The notes under the pieces: generated by a model | Seen by the model: the letters and a program-made list of their open reading frames with translations, nothing else | Database searches by the model: none | What the model was told of the DNA's origin: nothing | Origin: Halobacteriaceae archaeon Tc-Br11_E2g27 | Lineage (GTDB): Archaea > Halobacteriota > Halobacteria > Halobacteriales > Haloarculaceae | Assembly (NCBI GenBank): GCA_001564135.1 | Contig: LKNH01000096.1 | Coordinates: 1 to 9,132 of the forward strand | Direction: 5' to 3' | DNA length: 9,132 nucleotides | Translations under genes and position numbers: made by a program | In this document: piece by piece, positions 1-8,000 of the stretch | Layout of the letters: each line of letters begins with the position of its first letter | Position numbering within the stretch: the stretch's first letter is position 1

Positions 1-36
1 AGTTGCGTCGAATCGAGTTCCAGCGTCATTGGTCAT
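1..36 (-). CDS. possible start of an unidentified gene, cut by left edge
   Basis: A minus-strand ATG at 36-34 opens a frame that stays open for the 12 codons left in the window (MTNDAGTRFDAT). It lies 43 bp downstream of the dtdA stop on the same strand. No T-rich terminator or clear TATA box lies between them, so it could be the third gene of the DUF63-dtdA operon. The gap also holds no convincing Shine-Dalgarno sequence, which is normal for haloarchaea. Twelve residues are too few to name a family, and the open frame could be chance. Confidence 0.3.
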   Translation of the reverse strand, partial: MTNDAGTRFDAT

Positions 37-79
37 CTTACCGCTTCAAGCACATTGAGAGTACCGGCTGGACACAGAA

Positions 80-1459
80 TCAGTCTGTGGAGTCCGGTTC
101 CAGAGAGAACGTCTTCTCTTCGACAGTCTGTACCGCCTCAGGTGGTATCGTTTCCCCGTGTACTTCAACGGGCTGTCCTGCAGCGAGTTTACCGAACGCA
201 GGACCTTCCGAGACACCCAGGGTACTAGCCTTCTCGGGGTCGAACGATTCCGAACGAACCATCACCGCATTTTCCTCTCGGTTGACCTCCTCGTACGTCG
301 TTTCAAGCACCGAAATCAGTTCCTCGATAATCCGCTCATACTGGTCTTTCCCTGATAGGACAACAGTTCCGGTTGGTCGGGTGCCGCCTTCAGCAGTCAT
401 GAACCCAATCGATTCAGCCTGCACGGCAGCTCGCACCCCCTCACGGTCCGCTCCAACAGTCTCCGTCAGAAGTTCCTTCGGTACTCGGAGGACAGTCCAA
501 TCAGTTTCTGTTGCCATCTGGGCTTGCTCTCCAATTCGGAGTCCGTCAGCAATCTCGCCAACCTCCGATTCAAGTTCGTTGATAAGCGACAGCGAAACGC
601 CGTCAGTTTCACGAACCCAGGTTTCGCTGACAACCTGATAGCCACGCTCTGTCAGTTGTGGACGAAGAGCTCCATTGTCTCCATCGATCACCGCATACTC
701 GGCGTTGCTCATCGTAAACGCTAGCTCAAGGACGTCTCGGTCAGTCTCTGCATCGTCGATTGCATCGAGTCCCCAGTCCGCTGCGATGTGTCCTACAGCC
801 CAGTCGGTATCACGGACAATACGTTCAAACCGCTGTGCGTAGTGACCGCCACCAAACCCAACGAGATGTCGACAGCGTGGCTGTTCTTCTAGCTGTTCGG
901 ATTCACAGTTATCCGGTTCCACCCCTCTGAGCGAGAGTATCGCTTGGGCAACCGCCTGCCCTGCGTCGATGTCGTCCCATTGTTGTTCGTCGCTGCCAAT
1001 TTCGACGAACATCGAGGGTGCACCGACATCGGTAGGGCCGTGGTGTGTACATTCCATTCCCACCTCGTAACCGTCCGGCGCAAACTCATCCAGCGAAGTA
1101 ACGACCGCAGCATGGGCATTAGGACAGGCTCTTGCAAGGGAATTTGACTCGCCTCCGAACTCCGCAGGACCAAAATTACCGGTGTGGTGTGCTGTGAGCA
1201 ATGGTCCAGTCTCACCCGAGTGTCGTGAGGCAAAAATGAGCAACGAGATATCTCCAAACGCATCCGCAGGCCGTTCGAGTTCTAGATGCCACTCGTCGAA
1301 TTCACGCATCTCGACGCCATCACCTCGATAGACTGTCCCGCCGCCTTCCGTATCAGGGATGGACTCATCAATAGCTTCGGTCCACTCGGTTTCCGCCAAC
1401 AGCGCCTCTTTAATCGTCAAAGAGGCCGTATCCGCTCGCGAAATAACGATACCCAACAT
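80..1459 (-). CDS. dtdA: D-aminoacyl-tRNA deacylase (archaeal DtdA/GEK1 type)
   Basis: This cytoplasmic proofreading enzyme hydrolyses D-amino acids from mischarged tRNAs so that they neither enter proteins nor trap tRNA. The protein is 459 aa, about the usual size for haloarchaeal members. Visible family blocks are SRHSGETGPLLTAHHTGN at residues 78-95, ECTHHGPTDVGAPSMFVEIG at 136-155 and GFGGGHYAQRF at 201-211. Their His and acidic residues suit the zinc-dependent chemistry known for the archaeal/plant family. The C-terminal third (about 320-459) is the extension I associate with haloarchaea and ends in a GPAFGKLAAGQPVEV-type block at 419-433. Two oddities are Gln at 209, where I recall Pro (HYAPRF), and an acidic insert at about 180-196 with two cysteines. 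The ATG at 1459 is 5 bp after the DUF63 stop, so the two are very likely cotranscribed. There is no Shine-Dalgarno sequence. Family call is firm; start is well supported. Confidence 0.95.
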   Translation of the reverse strand: MLGIVISRADTASLTIKEALLAETEWTEAIDESIPDTEGGGTVYRGDGVEMREFDEWHLELERPADAFGDISLLIFASRHSGETGPLLTAHHTGNFGPAEFGGESNSLARACPNAHAAVVTSLDEFAPDGYEVGMECTHHGPTDVGAPSMFVEIGSDEQQWDDIDAGQAVAQAILSLRGVEPDNCESEQLEEQPRCRHLVGFGGGHYAQRFERIVRDTDWAVGHIAADWGLDAIDDAETDRDVLELAFTMSNAEYAVIDGDNGALRPQLTERGYQVVSETWVRETDGVSLSLINELESEVGEIADGLRIGEQAQMATETDWTVLRVPKELLTETVGADREGVRAAVQAESIGFMTAEGGTRPTGTVVLSGKDQYERIIEELISVLETTYEEVNREENAVMVRSESFDPEKASTLGVSEGPAFGKLAAGQPVEVHGETIPPEAVQTVEEKTFSLEPDSTD

Positions 1460-1464
1460 GTGAT

Positions 1465-2628
1465 TTAGATACCGAAAGCAAATCGAAGCATGTCACGGGT
1501 TCCAGGTCCAAGGCCGACCGCGATGATGGCACCCAGCAAGACGATGGCAAATTTCGGGCTTTCCTCCAGGAACTGACGGTCGAAGACAGCAACGATGGCT
1601 AGCGGAACGATGATTTTGATTATCGCGAACGGCCAGGCCTCACCGACGTAGATGCCAAGAATTTCGTTGCCACCCTGAATTGTTTCCGTGGCTGTCATCA
1701 CAAAGTCGTTGAACGGGTGTTTTGGGTCGTAACCGAGGCCGAGATCCCAGAGGTGAGTCCAGTCGTTTGCGAGTACATTAGCAAACCCATCCACTGCATG
1801 TCCCCAGACAACGACGAACCCGATGAGTCCCGTTCCTGCATTAATTTCGGGTTTCCATCGCTCGGAACCGTAATGAGTCGCAAGTGCGGCTACCGTTGCC
1901 AGTGTGAGGACAAGCAGAATAACACTCGGGTAGAACGAAGTATACTCCGTTGTGACGCTGAGATACCAGAGATAGCCAAACGCTGCAAGAAGCCAGAACA
2001 TGCCGATGCCAGCAAGCGGATATGTCCATGTGTCGGTGATGTTCCGGTGGTCAAGCCACTTGCTGATGACCAATGCAGCTAACCCGATGATGAAGACGGT
2101 GAAATAGATGAAGGGGCTAATCAACGCAGCACTGGCTGGGAATTCGAGCGCGGGTGTGATATTTTCCCGAGTTGCTGCGACGAAGGCATCTTCGACGGTT
2201 CGGAGCGCACCACCAAAGAGCATGAGCGGGACCAGCGCAAAGAGGAAATGCGGATACGGCGTAAGGTCAAAATTCTCAAGAAGCAGATAGACCCCCGCAA
2301 GAACGAACATCAAAATCAGGATATAACTAATCGTGGAGATAATGGTGTATCCCGGTTCGGCGACGAATGCAGCATCGTAGGCATCCCGAGCACACCCGTG
2401 TTCTGCTTCGCTTCCAGGAACAGTACGACCCTCTTCGGGGAATCGAACGTAACAGCTCACACCATCAGCGTCTGCGTGAACCGGCCCCCAGAAATACTGC
2501 CAGATAAAGCCATGATACACCCGCTCGGTGAAGGCGAGGGAAGCAGCGATAAGTCCCACGACGGCAGCGATGGCCGTTCCAATCCAGGCCTTCTCGGGGG
2601 TGATATCGTAACGGTCCAAGGCGTCCAT
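1465..2628 (-). CDS. DUF63 family multi-pass membrane protein
   Basis: This integral membrane protein of unknown function belongs to the archaeal DUF63 family. I count about eight to nine hydrophobic segments, near residues 15-33, 96-115, 127-142, 166-188, 204-224, 235-251, 267-284, 331-349 and 360-375. Family-like polar motifs are GGALRTVEDAF at 139-149, WGHAVDGFAN at 275-284 and a C-terminal GLGPGTRDMLRF at 372-383. Charged residues next to membrane segments suggest a conserved intramembrane site rather than a simple anchor. The long loop after the first segment (about 50-92) carries Cys59 and Cys79, a possible disulfide if the loop is outside. I chose the ATG at 2628 (387 aa). A GTG two codons upstream at 2634 is possible but less likely. 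It is the first gene before dtdA, spaced 5 bp from it. No enzymatic role can be read from the sequence. Confidence 0.9.
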   Translation of the reverse strand: MDALDRYDITPEKAWIGTAIAAVVGLIAASLAFTERVYHGFIWQYFWGPVHADADGVSCYVRFPEEGRTVPGSEAEHGCARDAYDAAFVAEPGYTIISTISYILILMFVLAGVYLLLENFDLTPYPHFLFALVPLMLFGGALRTVEDAFVAATRENITPALEFPASAALISPFIYFTVFIIGLAALVISKWLDHRNITDTWTYPLAGIGMFWLLAAFGYLWYLSVTTEYTSFYPSVILLVLTLATVAALATHYGSERWKPEINAGTGLIGFVVVWGHAVDGFANVLANDWTHLWDLGLGYDPKHPFNDFVMTATETIQGGNEILGIYVGEAWPFAIIKIIVPLAIVAVFDRQFLEESPKFAIVLLGAIIAVGLGPGTRDMLRFAFGI

Positions 2629-2648
2629 ACACACATTGCAGGTCGGAG

Positions 2649-2655
2649 ATTAATT
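2649..2655 (-). promoter_or_regulatory. candidate TATA element for the DUF63-dtdA operon
   Basis: The minus strand reads AATTAAT here, the most AT-rich block close upstream of the DUF63 start. Its centre is about 24 bp before the ATG at 2628, slightly closer than the usual 26-28 bp of a haloarchaeal TATA box to its transcription start. It would imply a leaderless or nearly leaderless mRNA. The fit to consensus is only moderate. Confidence 0.25.
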
Positions 2656-2665
2656 GAGGATTCCG

Positions 2666-2743
2666 GTCTCCAATGCACAACGAAATAACCAGTCCTGACT
2701 CGGAGGTACAACAAAATAACCAGTCCTGGCTCCAAGGCACGGT
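2666..2743. repeat. 31-bp tandem direct repeat, two and a half copies, between divergent genes
   Basis: Two adjacent 31-bp units lie at 2666-2696 and 2697-2727. A third, degenerate half unit at 2728-2743 matches the start of unit one at 11 of 16 positions. The strongest identity is between 2677-2701 and 2708-2732, with 23 of 25 bases identical, including the shared core aaataaccagtcctg. The array sits between the DUF63-dtdA operon and the divergent HD-domain gene, upstream of both starts. One 31-bp step is close to three helical turns, so the cores face the same side of the DNA. This would suit a cooperative regulator, but slippage duplication is equally possible. Confidence 0.85.
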
Positions 2744-2777
2744 TACCCGAGAATGGTATTTCGAATGAACAGGCGGC

Positions 2778-2782
2778 TTTTT
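2778..2782 (+). promoter_or_regulatory. weak T-rich promoter candidate for the HD-domain gene
   Basis: A run of five T at about 29 bp upstream of the ATG at 2809 is the only AT-rich block at the expected TATA distance for a leaderless transcript. It does not match the haloarchaeal TATA consensus well. The rest of 2744-2808 shows no Shine-Dalgarno sequence and no hairpin that I can see. Confidence 0.2.
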
Positions 2783-2808
2783 GCAATGGGGATGTGTAAG
2801 AATCGGAT

Positions 2809-3630
2809 ATGAGCGAAGAAACAGGCGTCTCTGATGAGACAGAACTCCGTGTGTACGACCCGGATGCTGACCATTCTTTTCCGGACGAGCGGCTTAACAA
2901 AGTGCTTAGCGCAATCGACGAAGATGAAGAAATTCAAGCCTATCTCGAAGCACAGAACGTCAATCCAGTCATGCGGATGCAATATAATGACCATGGAGCC
3001 AAACACGTCGAGATTGTGAGACACAAGGCATTGTGCCTCTATGAGCTGCTTAAACGCGGAGGAGTTTCGTTCAACGGGGCAACGCAAGAAGGATTAGATG
3101 TCGCTGATGAGCCTGTCATTGTTGCACTTGCCGCAACCCTACACGACATTGGTCACGTCGTTCACCGTGATGAACACCCGTATTACTCCATCCCGTTGGC
3201 TGCCGATATTCTCGATGATTTTCTGCCCCAGTTCTATGATATAACAGCGGCCGTCAAGATGAAAGGTGAGGTGTTACACGCCATTCTGTGTCACCAGACT
3301 GCCGAGAATCCGCTGACGCTTGAAGCAGGTGTGGTTCGAGTCGCGGATGGACTGGATATGGAGCGTGGTCGTTCACGCATTCCCTACGAACAGGGCGGCC
3401 GTGGTATCAACACAGTCTCCAGTCAGGCAATTGAGCGGGTCAAACTCCTCGAAGGCGATGACGTACCGGTAATGATTGAAATCGAAATGACGAACGCCGC
3501 TGGAGTCTACCAAGTCGATAATCTGCTTGCATCGAAAGTTCATCAATCGAATATCAAACAGCACTTGCGAATCGTTGCGGTAAACGTCCGAGAGGAAACC
3601 GAGCGAATCGTCGAACGACTTGAACTGTAG
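2809..3630 (+). CDS. HD-domain metal-dependent phosphohydrolase
   Basis: This soluble 273-aa protein has the ligand set of the HD superfamily: His62 and His66 in NDHGAKH, His112-Asp113 with His116 in TLHDIGH, His157 and His162 in LHAILCHQ, and Asp180 in VRVADGLD. These residues normally bind one or two metal ions and catalyse phosphomonoester or phosphodiester hydrolysis, often of nucleotides. The HD core spans about 55-190. Residues 1-50 are acidic and probably helical. Residues 200-273 form an extra alpha/beta-looking domain (an IEIEMTN strand, an LRIVAVNV strand and amphipathic helices) that could be regulatory or for dimerisation. No partner domain such as PAS, GGDEF, RelA or a nucleic-acid helicase is present, so the substrate cannot be inferred. 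The gene is transcribed away from the DUF63-dtdA operon and converges on the flavoenzyme gene, 32 bp apart, with no obvious terminator between. Confidence 0.9.
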   Translation: MSEETGVSDETELRVYDPDADHSFPDERLNKVLSAIDEDEEIQAYLEAQNVNPVMRMQYNDHGAKHVEIVRHKALCLYELLKRGGVSFNGATQEGLDVADEPVIVALAATLHDIGHVVHRDEHPYYSIPLAADILDDFLPQFYDITAAVKMKGEVLHAILCHQTAENPLTLEAGVVRVADGLDMERGRSRIPYEQGGRGINTVSSQAIERVKLLEGDDVPVMIEIEMTNAAGVYQVDNLLASKVHQSNIKQHLRIVAVNVREETERIVERLEL

Positions 3631-3662
3631 TCCGACGGTCACTTTGGCTTTGCAGAGTCGAA

Positions 3663-4925
3663 CTACTGGACAGCAGTTTCGACGTTCATCGCAGCGCGCC
3701 GTCCGCTTTCCAGTGCGCCCTGTATTGAGGACCACTCCGTATAATCGCCAGCGAGATAGACAGGACCGTCAGGGGAATCGATTGCAGGTCGCTGGTCTCT
3801 GAATCCCGGTTGTTGTGTCACCTGTGCCACTGGGATACGGTCAGTTCGTAACAGCGACAGTTCGTCAAAGTTGTTCTCAGGATACCATGACTCGAGCGCT
3901 GATCGGACCGCCGCTGCCAGTTCATCAGCCGTTTCCGTCGGGTTACCGAGGAAGGTTGCGCTCAACAACTGCATTCGGCTGGGGGCATATGAAGGAGCAA
4001 CAGCAGACATCGGGGCAACCTGGTTCGGGTAGCCACTTTCCATGTTCAACAGCAAACGACCACCAGTCCTGAGCTGTTGCGTATCGGGAAGCGAGAAATA
4101 CTGCGTCACACAGCCACGATAACTCCCATCATAGGTAAACTCCGGAAGCAATTGCTCTGCATTGCCAGGGTCCGTGGCAACGATGACTGCATCAGGGGTG
4201 TGTGTCTCGCCGGAAATCTCCACTCTCGGAGTATCGCAGGCCGTGATGGCTGAGACAGGGCTACCTGCTTTGATTGTGACTCCTCCATTCCGTGCTTGTG
4301 TGGCCAACTGTGCTGGAATGGCACCCATTCCCTCTGTGGGAACCGCTATACTCCCGCTCAGAAGCATTTTGAAGGTATACTCAAAGACAAAAGCGGAGGT
4401 GGACAGCGACCGGTCAAGCGTAATACCACCGTAAAATGGGGTCGCAAAGTTGCTCACAAACCGCTCAGAGAAGCCAACATCTTTGAGGTATGTTTCAATT
4501 GTCTGATTGTCGTGTTCCAGGATATCTGCAAGGGGCTTCCGAGAAAGTTGTCGTCGGAGTTTGAGGACCAGCAGCTTGTCTCGCATCGAGACATTTCGAT
4601 TAAATAGCGTCGCGGTCAGCGCTTTGGGGTCCCGTAGCGGGTCAGCAAGTATCGAGCGTTCCCCTGACTGGACGAGCGTTGCGCCGGGTCGGAAGCGCTG
4701 GAGAGAGAGTGTATCTAAATCTAATTCCTCTTTGACCGCAGGGTAGGCGGTAAAGAGGACCTGAAAGCCACGGTCAAATGTATAGCCATCCTCTTTCGCC
4801 GAGCGCACTCGCCCACCGACTGTTTCGGCTTGTTCAAACAGCGTCACTGTGTGACCGGCCCGGCCGAGGTGTTTGGCCGCAACCAGCCCGGACAGGCCGC
4901 CGCCGACGACAACGATTTCTGCCAT
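3663..4925 (-). CDS. FAD-dependent amine-oxidase/desaturase-like oxidoreductase
   Basis: This 420-aa flavoprotein belongs to the broad superfamily that includes monoamine oxidase, protoporphyrinogen oxidase and phytoene desaturase. The N-terminal dinucleotide fold is clear: VVVGGGLSGL at 5-14 (GxGxxG), Glu31 for the ribose, then VGGRVRS at 36-42, as in flavin amine oxidases. The C-terminal FAD-binding block is also intact, with VYLAGDYT at 389-396 and SSIQGALESGRRAA at 399-412. The middle (about 95-330) is the substrate domain, and I recognise no diagnostic substrate motif. It lacks a carotenoid-gene neighbourhood such as crtB, and I see no heme genes beside it. I therefore do not call it CrtI or HemG. 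The protein has no signal peptide and is probably cytoplasmic or membrane-peripheral. It starts at an ATG with a well-placed TATA box, and its 3' end converges on the HD-domain gene. Superfamily is firm; reaction unknown. Confidence 0.9.
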   Translation of the reverse strand: MAEIVVVGGGLSGLVAAKHLGRAGHTVTLFEQAETVGGRVRSAKEDGYTFDRGFQVLFTAYPAVKEELDLDTLSLQRFRPGATLVQSGERSILADPLRDPKALTATLFNRNVSMRDKLLVLKLRRQLSRKPLADILEHDNQTIETYLKDVGFSERFVSNFATPFYGGITLDRSLSTSAFVFEYTFKMLLSGSIAVPTEGMGAIPAQLATQARNGGVTIKAGSPVSAITACDTPRVEISGETHTPDAVIVATDPGNAEQLLPEFTYDGSYRGCVTQYFSLPDTQQLRTGGRLLLNMESGYPNQVAPMSAVAPSYAPSRMQLLSATFLGNPTETADELAAAVRSALESWYPENNFDELSLLRTDRIPVAQVTQQPGFRDQRPAIDSPDGPVYLAGDYTEWSSIQGALESGRRAAMNVETAVQ

Positions 4926-4948
4926 TGTCTCCCGTTTGCGCGCGATGA

Positions 4949-4954
4949 ATAAAA
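4949..4954 (-). promoter_or_regulatory. TATA box for the flavoenzyme gene (leaderless type)
   Basis: The minus strand reads TTTTAT, centred 26-27 bp upstream of the ATG at 4925, inside a 84-bp gap that is otherwise of mixed composition. This is the spacing expected when archaeal transcription starts at or next to the start codon. No Shine-Dalgarno sequence precedes the ATG, which agrees with a leaderless mRNA. It argues that this gene is transcribed separately from the upstream large surface-protein gene on the same strand. Confidence 0.6.
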
Positions 4955-4993
4955 TGACTGCGTGAGCCGAATACTCTACTCCAGGTGCGAACC

Positions 4994-5012
4994 TAACCGG
5001 ACTTGTCCGTTA
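4994..5012 (-). terminator. small hairpin overlapping the DUF7286-type stop codon
   Basis: The inverted repeat cggac-tt-gtccg at 4998-5009 is extended by taa/tta arms with one bulged C at 4997, giving a stem of up to eight pairs. Because the loop would be only two bases, the real fold is probably shorter. The outer arm contains the TAA stop of the large gene. No T-tract follows on the minus strand, so it is a poor terminator. It could instead be an mRNA-end structure or an operator for the flavoenzyme promoter 40 bp downstream. Confidence 0.25.
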
Positions 5013-8000
5013 CTCACATCCCGCCTCCTGCCCGTTCACTGCACCAGTATGTGGATACAGCGGCGAACACTCGGGATTCTCGGTATTCCTGTCCCCGACG
5101 CCGATACCGCCCGGCGGGACGATGACGATAAGCGTCGTTTCTTCGTTAAACGAGATTGGGTCAACCGTTCCGAGTTCGACATCTTCACCAGTAACTGGAA
5201 GGGTGACTGTCGAATCGTCTCTGACATACGTCAGGGAGGTTGTTGTGTCCGTTGTGGTCAGATTCGCACGCAGTTCGAACCGGCTATACTCACCGTGTGC
5301 CTGAACATTCCAGGTATTGATAGTTGCATACCACATCCCGGGAACGGGCAAGAGTGGCACTCCAGCAGGCACTCGGACCGGAGTATCAACGCCATCGACC
5401 CAGTCGTCGTACTGTTCGATGTCGAATTGGTCCTTACCTGTCGAGGAGAGTCTATCTTCAAGCATGTCGGATGATACCGCTGAAAGCGCCTCACGGATAC
5501 GTTCGTCCAGTTGTTCTAACTCCTCGACATCAGATAGCGTAATATGCTGGTCCTGTGCCGCCGTCATGAAAGCGGGATACACACTTGATTCAATTGTTCC
5601 CTCCCACGCTACGGAGGTGTTGAGATATGTTGGTTGGTACTCGCTTGCCCGAAGGTCATCCTTCATCCGTTGTGTGAGCGATTCAATCATTTTACCATCA
5701 CCAATCGCAATTGCACGTTCACCGACGCTTTCATACTCATCGAATTGCGCTTCGAGCGCTGTGACGATTTGTTGCTCAGCAGCTGCAGCGGTTGACTCAT
5801 CCGGAATCTCACATCGGAGCTCATCGCTCTGGCACGTTTTCGGTACGCTGGAGAGATTCCGATGGACGGGTTCCGATGATGAATCAACCACTCGTATGTC
5901 GTCGGGATAGAGCGTGTGTAGGAGGGATTTTCTAAACTCGTCTGCAAACTCATCAATGGCTACCTCCGTCTCTTCGCGGATTGTGTCAGTGCCGGATGCA
6001 AGCGACTCGTACGAACCGTACTCACTACGCTCGGCCGCGGTAGTCGCAAGCTGTCCCGCCCTGACCGCCTCACCGGCCATCTGAAGCGACAGTTCGGCGT
6101 CCGGGTCACCAAAACCAAAAAACGAGGCCAACCGGTCAAAGAACCCATCGATGATAGTTTCGTACGGCATCTGCAGTTGATTATGATTTTTGAGCGAAAG
6201 TGGGACAAATTCATCAGTTGTGCCGACCTGTGGTATCTCCTCAGCAGTGACTGTTTCCGTCGTAAGATACGTTGGGGAGCCACGAATTTCGTAGCTGATA
6301 TCTTCTCCTCTGTCAGGTGATTCGATAGACTCTGGGTCAGGTTTCTCGGGTTGAACGCCTTGCTGGAGTGCATCTAGCCCCTGTTCGAGACCGTCGTCGA
6401 TATCTTCGAGTGTCTCATCAAGTCCAGATACCGCCTCTGCGTGTCCATCGTCGAGTGTTTCAAGATCCTCCAATAGAAGTTCAAAATAACTGTATCTCAG
6501 TTCCTGCTGAACGACGTCTTCCACCGTCTGAGCAGGGTGATGCTGGTCAATAGACTGGACCCTCTTATTTTGTACCTGGTCCATCAGTCCTTCGATGGGA
6601 CTGGTTTCAGCAGTGTCCCCACCGTGGATGAGTTCATTCCGCTCGAACGTATGACTCACCGTTGCAGTCTCGGACTGGAGGGGTCTGAGGTCATCAAGCA
6701 GTTTCGCTCGAACCTCACCGCTCACCTGGTCATCGAGTGATACCGTCTCAGTCGTCGAATGCGAGACGTCCATCGTTGCTGTGAGGACGTCAAGTTCTGT
6801 TTCGAGCCATTCAGCGACCGCTGTGTCGGTCGAGTCACCGGCAACCTCGATAAGGACAGCCTCAGCAAAACTGTCTGCCGAGGCAAAAACTGACCGCCCC
6901 TCAAGCAAATCGGACTCGTCCGCGATGTCCCATTCGTCCAATGTCTCTCCCTCAATGGGTTCAAAAGCGAGTGAGTCCGGGGCAAGGGCCTCCACAACGA
7001 TATCAAGCGAGAGATTGATATCGGCCGTCTCGGTGTCGGTAGTAACGGCAGACTGGACCGTCCCGCTAGAATTTTCCCACTTCCACGTTTTTTTGTCTCT
7101 TACCGTAACTGAGCCTGTAAGCTCCGATATCGAGATAGTATCATGCCGAGACGCCTTTTCGGAACGGCCACTCAGGCCGTTCTCAACCGAGGAGCTATCA
7201 ATTGTCGTCTCAACGTGCTCACGGTCGGAATCTGTTACTGTTGCTGACTCATTGGGTTTGTCGTGGTCAAACCTGACACGAGAGGCTTCAACTGTCGAAT
7301 CAACAGTCGTCTCAACGGTCAATGCTCGCTCGATGACCGAATCCAGCGAATGTGTTCCCTCGCTAGCGACGAGTCTCCGAAACGGGAGATACGCAGTTTC
7401 GTTGACCCCAATAGTGTGTGTAGCATCCATCCCCGGCGCAGCACCCAGTAGGTCCGTAGTCTCCGGTGCGTCGGGGGCTTCGCCGGTTTGTTCGTCGCCA
7501 AAGAGCCACTGGCTTCCAGAGCAGATGTCGGCAGAGATGTTCGTTTCGGTGTTGCTGTAACCCTCATAGAGCCCTTCTGCATCTTGAACCGCCATACAGA
7601 ACCAGCCCTGACGGATGGCATTGCCGAGTGCAGGGTCTGCTTGCCCGAATACGTCCTGTTGTGTTCGGTAGAGGGCCTGGTTCGTAATCGGTTCGAGATG
7701 GCGGTTTGCGATAACCTCCGTGATTGGGGCACCTCCGTACTGTGCATACCCGCGTGCCCATCCAAGGGCATACACCTGCGCGTTGAATCGTTGTGAAAAG
7801 CCCGACTCATGTAGCCCGGTATCGAGGCGGTCCTGGAAGGTCTCTGCTCTCTCGTGCAATTCGAATAGTGGCGACTGTATGGTTACTGACAGCGTTTTTG
7901 TTTCTGACTCAATCGGGTCGCCGTGCACTTCCGATTGTATTTCCACACCTGACAATGCAACGGTCAGTAACCCATCGTCAGTCTCCGTAATCGTGACCTG

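Noticed and set aside
3..638. A 211-codon plus-strand open frame opposite dtdA
   Set aside because: It is antisense to well-conserved DtdA sequence and Ser/Thr-rich as expected of a shadow.
2666..2743. CRISPR array or insertion-sequence remnant
   Set aside because: Units are directly adjacent with no spacers and only two and a half copies; there is no transposase fragment or terminal inverted repeat nearby.
3631..3662. Bidirectional terminator between the convergent HD and flavoenzyme genes
   Set aside because: The 32-bp gap has no stable hairpin or T-tract in either direction.
3663..4925. Naming the flavoenzyme phytoene desaturase or protoporphyrinogen oxidase
   Set aside because: Only general FAD motifs are visible, and no carotenoid or heme genes are beside it.
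5317..5910. A 197-codon plus-strand open frame opposite the same gene
   Set aside because: Ser-rich antisense shadow without a promoter or ribosome site; a common artefact of haloarchaeal codon use.
6781..7560. A 259-codon open frame on the plus strand inside the large surface-protein gene
   Set aside because: It is antisense to a clearly coding frame. Its product is almost all Ser, Thr, Val and Ala, the mirror of acidic and Thr/Ser-rich codons, with no domain or start signal.
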